From assembly GCF_900177815.1 (NCBI RefSeq), contig NZ_FXAZ01000001.1:1364001-1428000 (forward strand): a DNA stretch of 64,000 nucleotides, in the 5' to 3' direction. Made by a program: the position numbers and the translations under genes. Positions within the stretch are counted from its first letter, which is position 1, and every line of letters starts with the position of its first letter. The DNA is from Paenibacillus aquistagni. Lineage in GTDB: Bacteria > Bacillota > Bacilli > Paenibacillales > Paenibacillaceae. The notes under the pieces were generated by a model. It ran no database searches. It was given only the letters and a program-made list of their open reading frames with translations, and was not told the DNA's origin. This document shows positions 51,707-61,219 of the stretch, one piece after another.

Positions 51707-51771
51707 TAAAAAAGGCTGCCTTATTCCCCAAGCACGGTCTGATTAACCATGCTTCAGCAAGCGGCAGCCTT
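51707..51771 (-). terminator. terminator of the MFS gene at 51812
   Basis: AAGGCTGCC (51712-51720) pairs with GGCAGCCTT (51763-51771), with an inner AGCA/TGCT stem; six T residues follow on the minus strand. About 40 bp after the stop. Confidence 0.82.
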
Positions 51772-51811
51772 GTTGTAAGGCAGTAAATATCGATTATTGA
51801 CGGTATAAAGA

Positions 51812-53017
51812 CTAGGAAGCTTGCGTAGTCTGTTGATCTTCACTCACTACAGCTTTTCCACGGAAACGAAAGCCGATGATGGAGAATAGAACATAACCGA
51901 TCCCTAAGAAGTAGAACATGCTGCCAATGGACAAATAGCGAATGCCGAAGCCGCCCAGATTCGGTCCAATGATGGAGCCGAGGCTGAAGTGAACGGATGC
52001 GATAACATTGGCGGATGGCAGATATGCTTTTGGCAGAATATCTGCTGCATAAGCAAGCCCTAAGGAGAAGAACGATCCGACCAATCCGCCTATAAGCATA
52101 AACAAGATCAGAATGCCCCAAGGGTTATCCCCTACTAACGGCACAAGACAGAATAGCAGACCGCCCGCGATACCACAGCTCATCAGCACTGCTTTTCGAT
52201 TGACGCGGTCACTGAGGATACCGAGCGGCAGCTGAAGAATTAGCGCCCCAAGGCCAAAGAACGGCAGCAAGAATGCAATCCATGTCTGATCAAGCCCAAG
52301 CCGTAACGCATAGACTGGGAAGTTGCTGTTCATGGATGACTCCATGTATCCATACAGAAAGGATGGAAGCAGCGCGAACCATGCCCATTGATACGATCTT
52401 GCATATCGCTTCTCAGGTCGAGCTTCCCCGTGCATCGCGTTCATGTCTTGATTCGGAAGCTTGATCCATACGATCAGCATCACAAGGATAAACAGGGCCA
52501 CGATAAACACAAATGGCGCTGCATCGCTGATGCCAAGCAGATGGATGCCAAGCGGTCCAATGCTGAAGCCAACGCCGTAAGCCATGCCATATAACGAGAT
52601 ATTGCGCCCTCGGCGGTCAGCCGGACTAATCGTCACAGCCCACAGCTGCGTAGCGTAATGAAGCGCGCTATCTCCAACCCCCACCACTATACGAAGCACA
52701 AACCAAAAGCCAATGCTCGGAAACAACGGAAAAAGCATCAGGGCAAAGGTAACGACAAGCATTCCTCCAAGCAGCATGCGCTTGTAGCCCAGCTTGCGCA
52801 GAATGCGCTCCACAAAAAACATCATGACAAAGGTTCCAAAATAAAGCGCAGTTGCATTTAATCCATTCAGATCTGAAGGAACTCCCATTCTCTCCAGAAA
52901 AATGGTCAAGAGCGGCAGCAAGAGCCCTTGACTGAGTCCGGTAAACATCACTACTGTAATCAAAATAACAAATTGCCAAGCAGGGGATGTTGTCGGACGT
53001 CGGAATGATGATAGCAT
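51812..53017 (-). CDS. MFS transporter
   Basis: About 401 residues with twelve membrane helices. ERILRKLGYKRMLLGGML after helix 2 corresponds to motif A, and a second copy, DRVNRKAVLMS, follows helix 8. Probably a proton-coupled exporter; substrate unknown. The ATG at 53017 has GGAGGGG 7 nt upstream, although the frame is open to 53077. It diverges from an ArsR-like regulator gene that probably controls it. Confidence 0.88.
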   Translation of the reverse strand: MLSSFRRPTTSPAWQFVILITVVMFTGLSQGLLLPLLTIFLERMGVPSDLNGLNATALYFGTFVMMFFVERILRKLGYKRMLLGGMLVVTFALMLFPLFPSIGFWFVLRIVVGVGDSALHYATQLWAVTISPADRRGRNISLYGMAYGVGFSIGPLGIHLLGISDAAPFVFIVALFILVMLIVWIKLPNQDMNAMHGEARPEKRYARSYQWAWFALLPSFLYGYMESSMNSNFPVYALRLGLDQTWIAFLLPFFGLGALILQLPLGILSDRVNRKAVLMSCGIAGGLLFCLVPLVGDNPWGILILFMLIGGLVGSFFSLGLAYAADILPKAYLPSANVIASVHFSLGSIIGPNLGGFGIRYLSIGSMFYFLGIGYVLFSIIGFRFRGKAVVSEDQQTTQAS

Positions 53018-53168
53018 GATCTTTCCCCTCCCACTTTTGTTCGCAGCAAAAAAACATGAAGCTTCCGTGCGCTTCATGCACTTTGAACATTATAGTAGAC
53101 AATTGCCTGCAACACAATTCATAATGAATATGTAATACCGACCAAAGAGGTGATAAGGAGGTCCTGCA

Positions 53169-54083
53169 ATGGCCCTTCAGGTTCGTATCGACTGTTCACC
53201 GGTATATGAGCTCATTAGCAGCTATATGCTGTTTGTCCATCGAAAGTGGATACGCAACGTTGATCTAGGCACTGGCTGGGTAGAACAAGTGGAGCAATCC
53301 ATGCCCGAAGCCTTCATTAAGACAGCGGAAACGCTGAAAAAGACGTCGATGCATATTTTCGATCTGTTGTACGCTGCTGCTTTAGAGCGAAAGCACCCGC
53401 ATGATATTCCGCAATTCCTTGCTCAGCTGGAGGAGATGAAGGAAGCGGATTGGAAGTGCTTGCTTCGTTCCTATGGACAACCCTACCGGCAGAAGCACGT
53501 ACAGATGATCAAGGACATCTTCGTTCCTGCGCTGACCTTGTGGAATGAGAGGTATTTGCAGCCTTCCTCCATATATTGGGAGCAGCCAATTCTCGAAGAT
53601 GCGAATGAGAAGCTTAAGCTCATGTACAAAATGAATCCAATAGAACTTATCGAGGTCGCAACGAACGGAGTCGTCTTCAATCATCCTGATCCAAGTCATG
53701 AAGTCGTGCTTGCCCCGTTTTGGCACTATCGCCCGATTAATATGACCTGTGCTTTCAAGAATACGACGCTGATCTTGTACGCCGCTCACGACCCTGAATC
53801 AGATGAGGATGGCCCTCCCCTGTCATTGACACGGATGCTGTCCGCAATATCCAATGAAGTGAGGCTGCAGATCCTGCGCGCAATCGCTGAAGAGCCAATA
53901 ACCTTCTCGCAGCTTACTGCTCATCTGAAGCTCGGCAAGAATGCGGCCAAGCATCATCTGGCTATTCTAAGAGCAGCTGGTTACATTCAAACCTATTGGA
54001 ATGGCGAGGTGGAGAAGATTGCGCTCCGTCAGGAAGGCCTGTCTGATTTGTCCGTATTTCTAGAGAACTATGTACGCCCTTGA
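53169..54083 (+). CDS. ArsR-like winged-helix regulator with DUF5937-like N-terminus
   Basis: A 304-residue protein. The C-terminal ~85 residues are an ArsR winged helix: LSAISNEVRLQILRAIAEEP, ITFSQLTAHLKLGKNAAKHH, LAILRAAGYIQ. The N-terminal ~200 have no metal-binding Cys and form an unassigned helical domain, as in long ArsR proteins of Firmicutes. It diverges from an MFS exporter gene across 150 bp, suggesting it regulates that pump. AAGGAGG precedes the ATG. Confidence 0.83.
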   Translation: MALQVRIDCSPVYELISSYMLFVHRKWIRNVDLGTGWVEQVEQSMPEAFIKTAETLKKTSMHIFDLLYAAALERKHPHDIPQFLAQLEEMKEADWKCLLRSYGQPYRQKHVQMIKDIFVPALTLWNERYLQPSSIYWEQPILEDANEKLKLMYKMNPIELIEVATNGVVFNHPDPSHEVVLAPFWHYRPINMTCAFKNTTLILYAAHDPESDEDGPPLSLTRMLSAISNEVRLQILRAIAEEPITFSQLTAHLKLGKNAAKHHLAILRAAGYIQTYWNGEVEKIALRQEGLSDLSVFLENYVRP

Positions 54084-54173
54084 CGGGCATGATGCATGAA
54101 GCGTCATCGCCCAAAAGTATTGGAAAAGGTCATTTCCAAACGAGAGTCAAGTGCGCTTGGAGGTGGCACAACA

Positions 54174-54944
54174 ATGAATCATCGAGCAACTGCGATGAAT
54201 AAGCAAACGCTATTATTTGATATGGATGACACGCTCATCTACTGCAACAAGTACTTTGACGCCGTATTGGATCAATTCAATGATCTGATGACAACGTGGT
54301 TTAAAGCCTTTCGAGTGTCTGCAAAGGACATTAAGAAAGTCCAAAATGAATATGATATTGCCGGTGTTGAGAAGAATGGATTTGTGAGCACGCATTTCCC
54401 GAAATCCTTAGTTCATACGTTCAAGTACTTCTCCGATCTAACTGGCAGAACGCTTACTAAAGTTGAAGAAGATCAGCTCTGGAAGCTCGGCATGAGTGTA
54501 TATGAGATGGAAGTTGAGCCTTACCCAGGCATGATGGAAACATTGAACCAGCTTCGAGATGCCGGTCATGAGCTCTTTCTTTATACTGGCGGCGAAGCCG
54601 TCATCCAGCAGCGGAAGATCGATCAGATGAAGCTGGAACAGTATTTTGGCGATCGGATCTTCATTCGCCAGCACAAGTCCATCGACGCATTAGAAGGCAT
54701 CCTGCAGCAGCTCAAGCTGGATCGCACCAACACTTGGATGATTGGCAACTCTCTTCGAACGGACGTGCTTCCTGCGCTGACCAATGGCATTCACGCCATT
54801 TATTTAAAGCAGCGTACAGAATGGTCCTTTAACATTGTCGATCTGGATGTGAAGCCGCAAGGCGCATTCTATACTGTTGAGAAGCTTACGGAGGTCCCGA
54901 GCAAGATTCACAACTGGGTAACAGATGCGCGAGCCCACGTGTAG
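54174..54944 (+). CDS. HAD family hydrolase
   Basis: About 256 residues. Motif I is LFDMDDTLIY (nucleophile Asp and acid Asp), motif II is in FLYTGGEA (Thr), motif III Lys in QHKSIDALEG, and motif IV GNSLRTDVLPAL. The cap is helical, like phosphoglycolate phosphatase-type enzymes. Substrate unknown. The frame opens at 54096, but GGAGGTGG lies upstream of the ATG at 54174; an ATG at 54195 is a further alternative. Ninety bp after the ArsR-like gene. Confidence 0.83.
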   Translation: MNHRATAMNKQTLLFDMDDTLIYCNKYFDAVLDQFNDLMTTWFKAFRVSAKDIKKVQNEYDIAGVEKNGFVSTHFPKSLVHTFKYFSDLTGRTLTKVEEDQLWKLGMSVYEMEVEPYPGMMETLNQLRDAGHELFLYTGGEAVIQQRKIDQMKLEQYFGDRIFIRQHKSIDALEGILQQLKLDRTNTWMIGNSLRTDVLPALTNGIHAIYLKQRTEWSFNIVDLDVKPQGAFYTVEKLTEVPSKIHNWVTDARAHV

Positions 54945-55058
54945 CTTGCATAAGCAGCATGCAAATACGATGCATCTACCATGCATATATCACCTCTACT
55001 ACCAGCTTTGCATCAAGATTACTTGACTAATTGACACCTCTGCAGCGGATCAAACCAA

Positions 55059-55100
55059 AGCCCCCCACTCCTTGCCTAATGGCATCGAGTGGGGGGCTAA
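55059..55100. terminator. bidirectional terminator between HAD and topB genes
   Basis: AGCCCCCCACTC (55059-55070) and GAGTGGGGGGCT (55087-55098) form a 12-bp GC-rich stem. It lies 115 bp after the HAD stop and 80 bp after the topB stop. Confidence 0.82.
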
Positions 55101-55178
55101 TTGTATAGGATCTAGCAGCTTCATAGCGGTGTATGCTGAATCTACTCAACCCAAAAGCTATTATGCGGTTTGCACAAG

Positions 55179-57482
55179 CTATGACTCTCGCTCCACATTC
55201 AGATCTCCTGTCGCTTTATCCTGAAGCACCAAGCGCCCCTTGAACTTGCTTCCTTTCACTGTAAAGGTCAGCATCTGAGTGTGGCCTTTACTCAATAAGC
55301 TCTGAAGCATCGTGGTCGAAATTGTTTTTTGCAGTGTGTGCTGCTCCTTCCAAATGACAAATTTGCAGCCTTGCTTATAATGCGTGCAGCCGTAGCCTTT
55401 GCGCCCTTCGATGATCGTTCCCCCGCATCCAGGGCGAGGACAATCGCCAAAGCCAATCCGTTCTCCGCTGCTATCCGCACTGCTTGTTGAACCTGCGTTT
55501 TCTTCGGAAGCACCCTTTTTGGCTGCGGCTTTCTTGGTCGCACCACTCGACTTGCTCCCCGTTTTCCTGCCGCCCTTGCTCTTACTGCCGGATTCTTCGA
55601 TCTGCTTCAGCAGGTCACCTGATACAGACTGCTGCTTACGAACGCAATCGATGACATGCAGCGTAAACTTGCGCACAGCCTCCATAAAAGCATCCCTGGA
55701 GGCTTCACCGCTCGCAATCTGTGATAGGCGTCGCTCCCATTGCCCAGTCATCTCAGGCGAAGTCAGCAGCTGAACGCCTGCATGGCGGATCAGCTCAACA
55801 GCCGTTTTCCCTTTCAACGTAAGCTCTATGCGCTTGCCACTCATGGCGACATAGCCGACCTGCTTCAGGCGCTCAATCGTTGCTGCGCGCGTTGCCGGTG
55901 TTCCGAGTCCGGCATCCTTCATTGCATCGCGGAGCTCTTCATTTTCAAGCTCTTTGCCTGCGCCCTCCATCGCCTTCAACAGAGTGCCTTCCGTATAAGG
56001 CTTAGGTGGCTGCGTTGCTTTGGCATTAACGCTCAGCTCCTTCACCTGAACAGGCAGGCTTGCATCAATGTGGAAGGGCTCTGTCCCATTCCATTCCTCC
56101 GGCTCTTCCCCGGCCTTCTCATCCTTGCCTACATCACTTCGCTTCGCACTCTTTTTCTTTTTCTTCTCATCCTGATCGTAGAGCTCCTTCCACCCCCGAA
56201 GCGTCCATTGCTTGATCGAGGTCTTGAAGCTCTCTTCTCCGACTTTTGTCATTACGGTATAAAGCGTATATTCTGCCGGTGGATAAAAGTGCGCGAGCAT
56301 CCTTCTGACGATAAGATCATAGATCTTCGCCTCCTCAGGAGACAAAGAGCCTGGACGCTTCTTGGTAGGGAGAATGGCATGGTGATCCTCTACCTTAACC
56401 GGCTGGCAGACCCCTTTATTCCCCTTATGAACGCGGCTCGGCTCGGCTTTGTCAGCTAAGTCACGGTATGCGTCCGTCGTCTGCAGCATCCGCAATGATT
56501 CATGCATCGACGGTATATTCTGCTCCGTCACATAGTTGGAATTCGTACGCGGATAGGTAATAACCTTATGCTTCTCATAAAGCGACTGGGCGAGATCCAA
56601 TGTCTTTTTGGCTGAAAAACCGAATTTGCTGTTGGCCTCTCGCTGCAAGAGCGTCAAATCATACAAACGATAGGGATACTCTTTGCCTTCCTTAATCTGA
56701 AAATCATCAATAACACCAGGCTTGCCTTCTATTGAAGCTCTGATCTTCTCCATCTCTTCTTCGCTTCGAATGCGATCACCAACGCGAACACCTTTGTAAG
56801 ACGTATCCGCTTGTTCAAAGATTGCAGACAGCTCAAAGTAGCGATCCGGCTCGAACTTCTCGATCTCCTGCTCACGATCATGAATAAGGGCAAGAACGGG
56901 CGTCTGCACGCGGCCAACCGACAGCAGCGTGCGATGCTTAGTCGTAAAGGCGCGAGAAGCATTCATGCCGATCAGCCAATCCGCCTCGCTCCGCGCTCTT
57001 GCAGCAGACGTTAGATTCGCATACTTGGAGGCATCCTCTAATTGGTCAAAGCCCTTGCGAATGGTCTCAGGGGTAAGGTCAGAGATCCAAAGTCGCTTCA
57101 CCGGCTTCTTCCACTTCCAGTACTGTTCAATAAGGGCAAAAATATATTGACCTTCCCTCCCTGCATCGCATGCATTTATGATCGAATCGCATTGCTTGGC
57201 AAGCTCGCCAATCATTTTTAATTGATCCTTTGTTCGTTTGGATGCGATAATCTTGAAGGATTCCGGCAGAATCGGAAGATCATGAAAGTTCCAACGTTTA
57301 TATTTCGGATCGTAAAGATCCGGTTCAGCTAATCCTAGCAAATGGCCGATGGCCCATGTAATGATATAACGCTCGCCTTCCATATGGGTACGATGACGCT
57401 TCGCACGAGGTTCAATAACCTGCGCAATGTTGCGTCCCATGTCCGGCTTCTCAGCCAGAACGAGGATTTTACCTGTAGACAT
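55179..57482 (-). CDS. topB: DNA topoisomerase III
   Basis: A 767-residue type IA topoisomerase. The Toprim domain has EKP (11-13) and DAGREG (106-111); the catalytic Tyr is Tyr310 in TYPRTNSNYV. A Lys/Glu/Asp-rich insertion lies near 440-470. The C-terminus has an Ala/Ser/Lys linker, then a zinc-ribbon-like CPRPGCGG and YGCTHYKQGCKF and a final basic domain. It relaxes negative supercoils and decatenates replication intermediates. Length is close to B. subtilis TopB plus the tail. Confidence 0.93.
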   Translation of the reverse strand: MSTGKILVLAEKPDMGRNIAQVIEPRAKRHRTHMEGERYIITWAIGHLLGLAEPDLYDPKYKRWNFHDLPILPESFKIIASKRTKDQLKMIGELAKQCDSIINACDAGREGQYIFALIEQYWKWKKPVKRLWISDLTPETIRKGFDQLEDASKYANLTSAARARSEADWLIGMNASRAFTTKHRTLLSVGRVQTPVLALIHDREQEIEKFEPDRYFELSAIFEQADTSYKGVRVGDRIRSEEEMEKIRASIEGKPGVIDDFQIKEGKEYPYRLYDLTLLQREANSKFGFSAKKTLDLAQSLYEKHKVITYPRTNSNYVTEQNIPSMHESLRMLQTTDAYRDLADKAEPSRVHKGNKGVCQPVKVEDHHAILPTKKRPGSLSPEEAKIYDLIVRRMLAHFYPPAEYTLYTVMTKVGEESFKTSIKQWTLRGWKELYDQDEKKKKKSAKRSDVGKDEKAGEEPEEWNGTEPFHIDASLPVQVKELSVNAKATQPPKPYTEGTLLKAMEGAGKELENEELRDAMKDAGLGTPATRAATIERLKQVGYVAMSGKRIELTLKGKTAVELIRHAGVQLLTSPEMTGQWERRLSQIASGEASRDAFMEAVRKFTLHVIDCVRKQQSVSGDLLKQIEESGSKSKGGRKTGSKSSGATKKAAAKKGASEENAGSTSSADSSGERIGFGDCPRPGCGGTIIEGRKGYGCTHYKQGCKFVIWKEQHTLQKTISTTMLQSLLSKGHTQMLTFTVKGSKFKGRLVLQDKATGDLNVERES

Positions 57483-57689
57483 GCCAAGTTTCCAACCCTT
57501 CTGGTTGTATTGTTTACGATAAAAGACTCTAGTATTTTAGTCTACCACGAATGGCAAAGCTGTGCACTATGCAGCATTTTTATTAGGCCATGGCAGTTTC
57601 GAATGTCATGAACAATCCTACTATACATTCAATCCTCCATATTTTAAAAATTATACGTTAGTTTAATATTGCATTGCACCTGATTAGTT

Positions 57690-57709
57690 TACATAATATT
57701 TTTTATGTA
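57690..57709. promoter_or_regulatory. 20-bp palindrome TACATAA-N6-TTATGTA, copy 3 variant
   Basis: TACATAA (57690-57696) and TTATGTA (57703-57709). Same seven-six-seven geometry as the elements at 7119 and 16625, with the outer pair changed. It lies about 210 bp before topB; the rest of the 57483-57809 gap shows no gene. Confidence 0.42.
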
Positions 57710-57809
57710 TTCTTATTTTACGACCTTTATTTACTGCACTGCTATCGTGATGCGATTGACTGCCGTTATGCGTCGCCGCCCCTCACCTTTGGAGAAGTGT
57801 GAAAGGCGG

Positions 57810-57840
57810 AAAAAAGCTGCCGAGATCTCTCGACAGCTTG
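57810..57840 (-). terminator. terminator of gltD
   Basis: AAGCTGCCGAGA (57814-57825) and TCTCGACAGCTT (57828-57839) pair with one mismatch; six T residues follow on the minus strand. About 90 bp after the stop. Confidence 0.85.
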
Positions 57841-57929
57841 GGATAATCCTATATATGCCTCATTCAGGCATCGTCCATATAATCGATTAACGTGCAATGA
57901 GGTTCAGCTTTAATGTTCCATCGAATAGG

Positions 57930-59417
57930 TTAAGGCAGCAATGTACTGCCCATCAGATAGCGATCAACTTCACGAGCCGCCTCGCGGCCTTCGTTGATTG
58001 CCCAGACAACCAAGCTTTGACCACGGCGCATATCGCCTGCTGCAAACACCTTGTCAACATTCGTACGATACTTGCCATACTGTGCCTTCACATTCGAGCG
58101 GCGATCGGTCTCGAGTCCGAAACCTTCAATCAGCGTATGTTCTGGACCGTCAAATCCGATAGCGATCAACACGAGCTGAGCTGGAAACACTCGCTCTGTG
58201 CCTTCGATTGGCTTATAGATCTTACGTCCCGTCTCATCTACAATACGCTCGATTTGAACAGTATGCAGCTCTTTCACCTGTCCATTCTCATCCCCAACAA
58301 ACTTCGTTGTCATAATTGAAAATTCGCGTGGATCTTTGCCGAACACTGCCTTTGCTTCTTCATGCGCATAGTCCAACGTGTATACATTCGGAAACTGCGG
58401 CCAAGGGTTGTTCTCACGATCACGTTCAAGCGGTGCCTTAGCATGTGTTCCGAACTGAGTTACGCTGCGTGCGCCATGACGAAGTGCCGTTGCGACACAG
58501 TCTGTACCTGTGTCTCCGCCACCGATTACGATTACATCTTGATCCTTGGCATTCTTATATTGGCCATCCTCCAGCTTGCTGTCCAGATAGCTCTTAATTG
58601 TGCCGTTCAAGTAATCCATTGCGTACTCGATACCTTTTAGCTCACGACCTTCGATATCGAATTCACGAGGCTTCGTCGCACCGCCGCAGAGAACAACAGC
58701 ATCAAAGTCTTCTCTGAGCTGCTCTGTTGTTATATCCTTGCCGATCTCTGTATTGGTTACAAATGTAACGCCTTCTGCGGCTAGAAGATCGACACGGCGT
58801 TGAACAACACCTTTATCAAGCTTCATCGTCGGAATTCCATAAGTCAGCAAGCCGCCAATTCGGTCTGCTCGCTCATATACAGTGACCAGATGGCCTGCTT
58901 TGTTCAGTTGAGCCGCTGCAGCCAGTCCAGCAGGACCAGAGCCTACTACAGCCACCTTCTTGCCTGTACGCCGCTCAGGAGGCTCGGGCTGTACCCAGCC
59001 CTCATCAAACCCGCGATCAATGATCTCCTGCTCGATCGTCTTGATGGTAACCGGTTGACCGATCAAACCAACGGTACAAGAGCCTTCACATGGCGCAGGA
59101 CATACCCGGCCGGTAAACTCCGGAAAGTTATTCGTCTTGTGAAGGCGCTCCAGCGCTTCACGCCACAGCCCTCTATAAATGAGGTTGTTCCACTCTGGAA
59201 TCAAGTTATTGATCGGGCAGCCAGATGTACCGCCTGTGATCTCAATGCCTGTATGACAGTAGGGCGTGCCGCAATCCATACAGCGAGCTCCCTGCAGACG
59301 GAGCTCTTCTTCATTCATATGCTTGTGGAATTCTTCCCAATCCTTAATGCGTTCTAGCGGATCGCGGTCAGCTGGGATCTGTCTTGTATACTCCATAAAA
59401 CCCGTTGGCGTTGACAT
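57930..59417 (-). CDS. gltD: glutamate synthase small (beta) subunit
   Basis: A 495-residue FAD/NAD(P)H protein with Fe-S binding Cys. The N-terminal adrenodoxin-type domain has [20 protein letters not shown] and [12 protein letters not shown] binds at [12 protein letters not shown] near 156-167, NADPH at [11 protein letters not shown] near 295-305, and [16 protein letters not shown] closes the FAD site. It delivers electrons for reductive glutamate synthesis. The large subunit gene gltA is not adjacent, so it is an orphan here. GGAGGAG precedes the ATG. A TTT-rich, unannotated 230-bp gap follows upstream. Confidence 0.92.
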   Translation of the reverse strand: MSTPTGFMEYTRQIPADRDPLERIKDWEEFHKHMNEEELRLQGARCMDCGTPYCHTGIEITGGTSGCPINNLIPEWNNLIYRGLWREALERLHKTNNFPEFTGRVCPAPCEGSCTVGLIGQPVTIKTIEQEIIDRGFDEGWVQPEPPERRTGKKVAVVGSGPAGLAAAAQLNKAGHLVTVYERADRIGGLLTYGIPTMKLDKGVVQRRVDLLAAEGVTFVTNTEIGKDITTEQLREDFDAVVLCGGATKPREFDIEGRELKGIEYAMDYLNGTIKSYLDSKLEDGQYKNAKDQDVIVIGGGDTGTDCVATALRHGARSVTQFGTHAKAPLERDRENNPWPQFPNVYTLDYAHEEAKAVFGKDPREFSIMTTKFVGDENGQVKELHTVQIERIVDETGRKIYKPIEGTERVFPAQLVLIAIGFDGPEHTLIEGFGLETDRRSNVKAQYGKYRTNVDKVFAAGDMRRGQSLVVWAINEGREAAREVDRYLMGSTLLP

Positions 59418-59647
59418 ACCTGTACTCCTCCATCCATCTGTCCGTCTCTATATTTGTAAATAAGTTATTCTCCAATATATACCTGAAATTGCGAAGATGC
59501 AAGAATGATGATTACCAAACTTCGACATTTTCACTTTCCACACATTTTATATAATCATGCTACAAATGGACATAGAGAAAACGTCTTATCATTTGCACTA
59601 CTTCACTACAGCACTGCTTGCTGAATATGTGTTAAACACATTCATGC

Positions 59648-60130
59648 CTAACAGCGTTCATAGATGACGAAACGATGAGGATATGGATTATCTTCATCTT
59701 GGAGCCCTGCTCGTTCTTCGACTACTGACCACTGCTTCCAATCCACAGGAGGGAAATAATCCGTGCCTTCGAAGGCATGATCAATAAATGTTACGATCAA
59801 CTTATCAGCAGAAGGAAGTGCTTGACGATACAGCTCTGCCCCGCCGATAATCATAATCTCCTCTTGCTGAGCTAACTTTATAATAGAAGAAAGGTCATGT
59901 ACGACTTCTACGCCCTCAAATGTCCAGCCTTGATTGCGCGTCAACACGATATTGCGGCGCTTCGGCAGCGGCTTGCCGATAGAATCGAATGTTTTTCGCC
60001 CCATGACCACGGTCTTGCCTTTCGTCTCTGCGATGAAATGCTTCATATCATTCGGCAGCCGCCAAGGCAGTGCATTATGATTGCCAATCAAGTGATTGCG
60101 GTCCATCGCCCAAATCATGCTAATTCCCAT
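59648..60130 (-). CDS. folA: dihydrofolate reductase
   Basis: A 160-residue enzyme reducing dihydrofolate with NADPH. ISMIWAMDRNHLIGNHNALP contains the active-site loop, LPWRLPNDMKHF the substrate site with Asp, VVMGRKTFDSIG the NADPH site and IIGGAELY the pyrophosphate site. It lies 36 bp after thyA, the common pairing, since thymidylate synthase makes dihydrofolate. GGGGGAG precedes the ATG. Trimethoprim target. Confidence 0.95.
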   Translation of the reverse strand: MGISMIWAMDRNHLIGNHNALPWRLPNDMKHFIAETKGKTVVMGRKTFDSIGKPLPKRRNIVLTRNQGWTFEGVEVVHDLSSIIKLAQQEEIMIIGGAELYRQALPSADKLIVTFIDHAFEGTDYFPPVDWKQWSVVEERAGLQDEDNPYPHRFVIYERC

Positions 60131-60166
60131 TGAGCTCCCCCTTTTTTATTGGTTAAAATGAAACGA

Positions 60167-60961
60167 TTAAACCGCCACAGGCGCTTTGATCGTTGGGTGA
60201 TACGTATAATCTTCAAATTCGAAATCATCAAAAGTATATTCAAAAATGGAATCCGGCTTCCGCTTAATGATAAGCTTAGGCAGTGGGTAAGGGTCGCGCT
60301 CCAGCTGTGTCTTCACTTGCTCCATATGGTTGGAGTATATATGCACATCTCCTCCCGTCCAAACGAATTCTCCAGGCTCTAAGCCGCATTGCTGCGCAAC
60401 CATATGTGTAAGCAGCGCATAACTGGCTATATTGAACGGCAATCCAAGGAACGTGTCCACTGATCGCATGTTCAGCATGCAGCTAAGCTTGCCCTCTGCA
60501 ACATAGAATTGGAACGCATAATGGCATGGAGGCAGCTTCATCTGATCCACTTCCCCTACGTTCCAAGCTGACACAAGCAGGCGCCGTGAATCTGGGTTAT
60601 GCTTGATCTGCTCAATGACATTTGTGATCTGGTCAATCACCTTGCCGTCCTTCGTCTCCCAGTTGCGCCACTGAGAGCCGTAAACTGGTCCCAAGTTGCC
60701 ATTCTCATCTGCCCATTCATCCCAGATTGACACACCATTTTCTTTCAAATAACGAATATTCGTCTCTCCGCTCAAAAACCACAGCAGCTCATGAACGATG
60801 GATTTCAAATGAAGTCTTTTCGTCGTTACCAGCGGAAATCCTTCCTGCAAGTCAAAGCGCAACTGTCTGCCAAATACAGACAAGGTCCCCGTTCCCGTGC
60901 GATCTTCCTTTTTTACACCGTTCGTAAGTACATCCTGTAATAGGTCTAAGTATGCTTTCAT
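60167..60961 (-). CDS. thyA: thymidylate synthase
   Basis: A 264-residue folate-dependent enzyme converting dUMP to d[15 protein letters not shown] is the start of the dUMP site, [20 protein letters not shown] the family signature, Cys146 in [10 protein letters not shown] the nucleophile, and HIYSNH the end of the site. First gene of the thyA-folA operon. A GTG three codons upstream is in frame, but GGAG lies 8 nt before the ATG at 60961. Confidence 0.95.
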   Translation of the reverse strand: MKAYLDLLQDVLTNGVKKEDRTGTGTLSVFGRQLRFDLQEGFPLVTTKRLHLKSIVHELLWFLSGETNIRYLKENGVSIWDEWADENGNLGPVYGSQWRNWETKDGKVIDQITNVIEQIKHNPDSRRLLVSAWNVGEVDQMKLPPCHYAFQFYVAEGKLSCMLNMRSVDTFLGLPFNIASYALLTHMVAQQCGLEPGEFVWTGGDVHIYSNHMEQVKTQLERDPYPLPKLIIKRKPDSIFEYTFDDFEFEDYTYHPTIKAPVAV

Positions 60962-61123
60962 TATCCTCACTCCGTTTCACAGACTTCCTATAAGTTTACC
61001 ATTAACCACAAGCGATAGCTATGGATTTTACCGACAGTTGCGCTCATCATAAAGCCGCTGGTCGTCCTGCAAGGCCTATGTATCTTGGCTGATGTATACC
61101 TCTCTATAAAATGCCTCAGTGTC

Positions 61124-61157
61124 AAAAAAAAGCCCTCGCAGCAACAACTGCGAGGGA
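61124..61157 (-). terminator. terminator of the pdh operon
   Basis: GCCCTCGCAG (61132-61141) pairs with CTGCGAGGG (61148-61156); eight T residues follow on the minus strand. About 65 bp after the pdhD stop. Confidence 0.9.
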
Positions 61158-61219
61158 ATATAGAACCGTATATAGAGTACATAAAAAATCAAATAGAGAA
61201 CATGAATGATCCAAGTTGA

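Noticed and set aside
55740-56459. 239-codon plus-strand frame opposite topB
   Set aside because: Shadow of the conserved topB gene.
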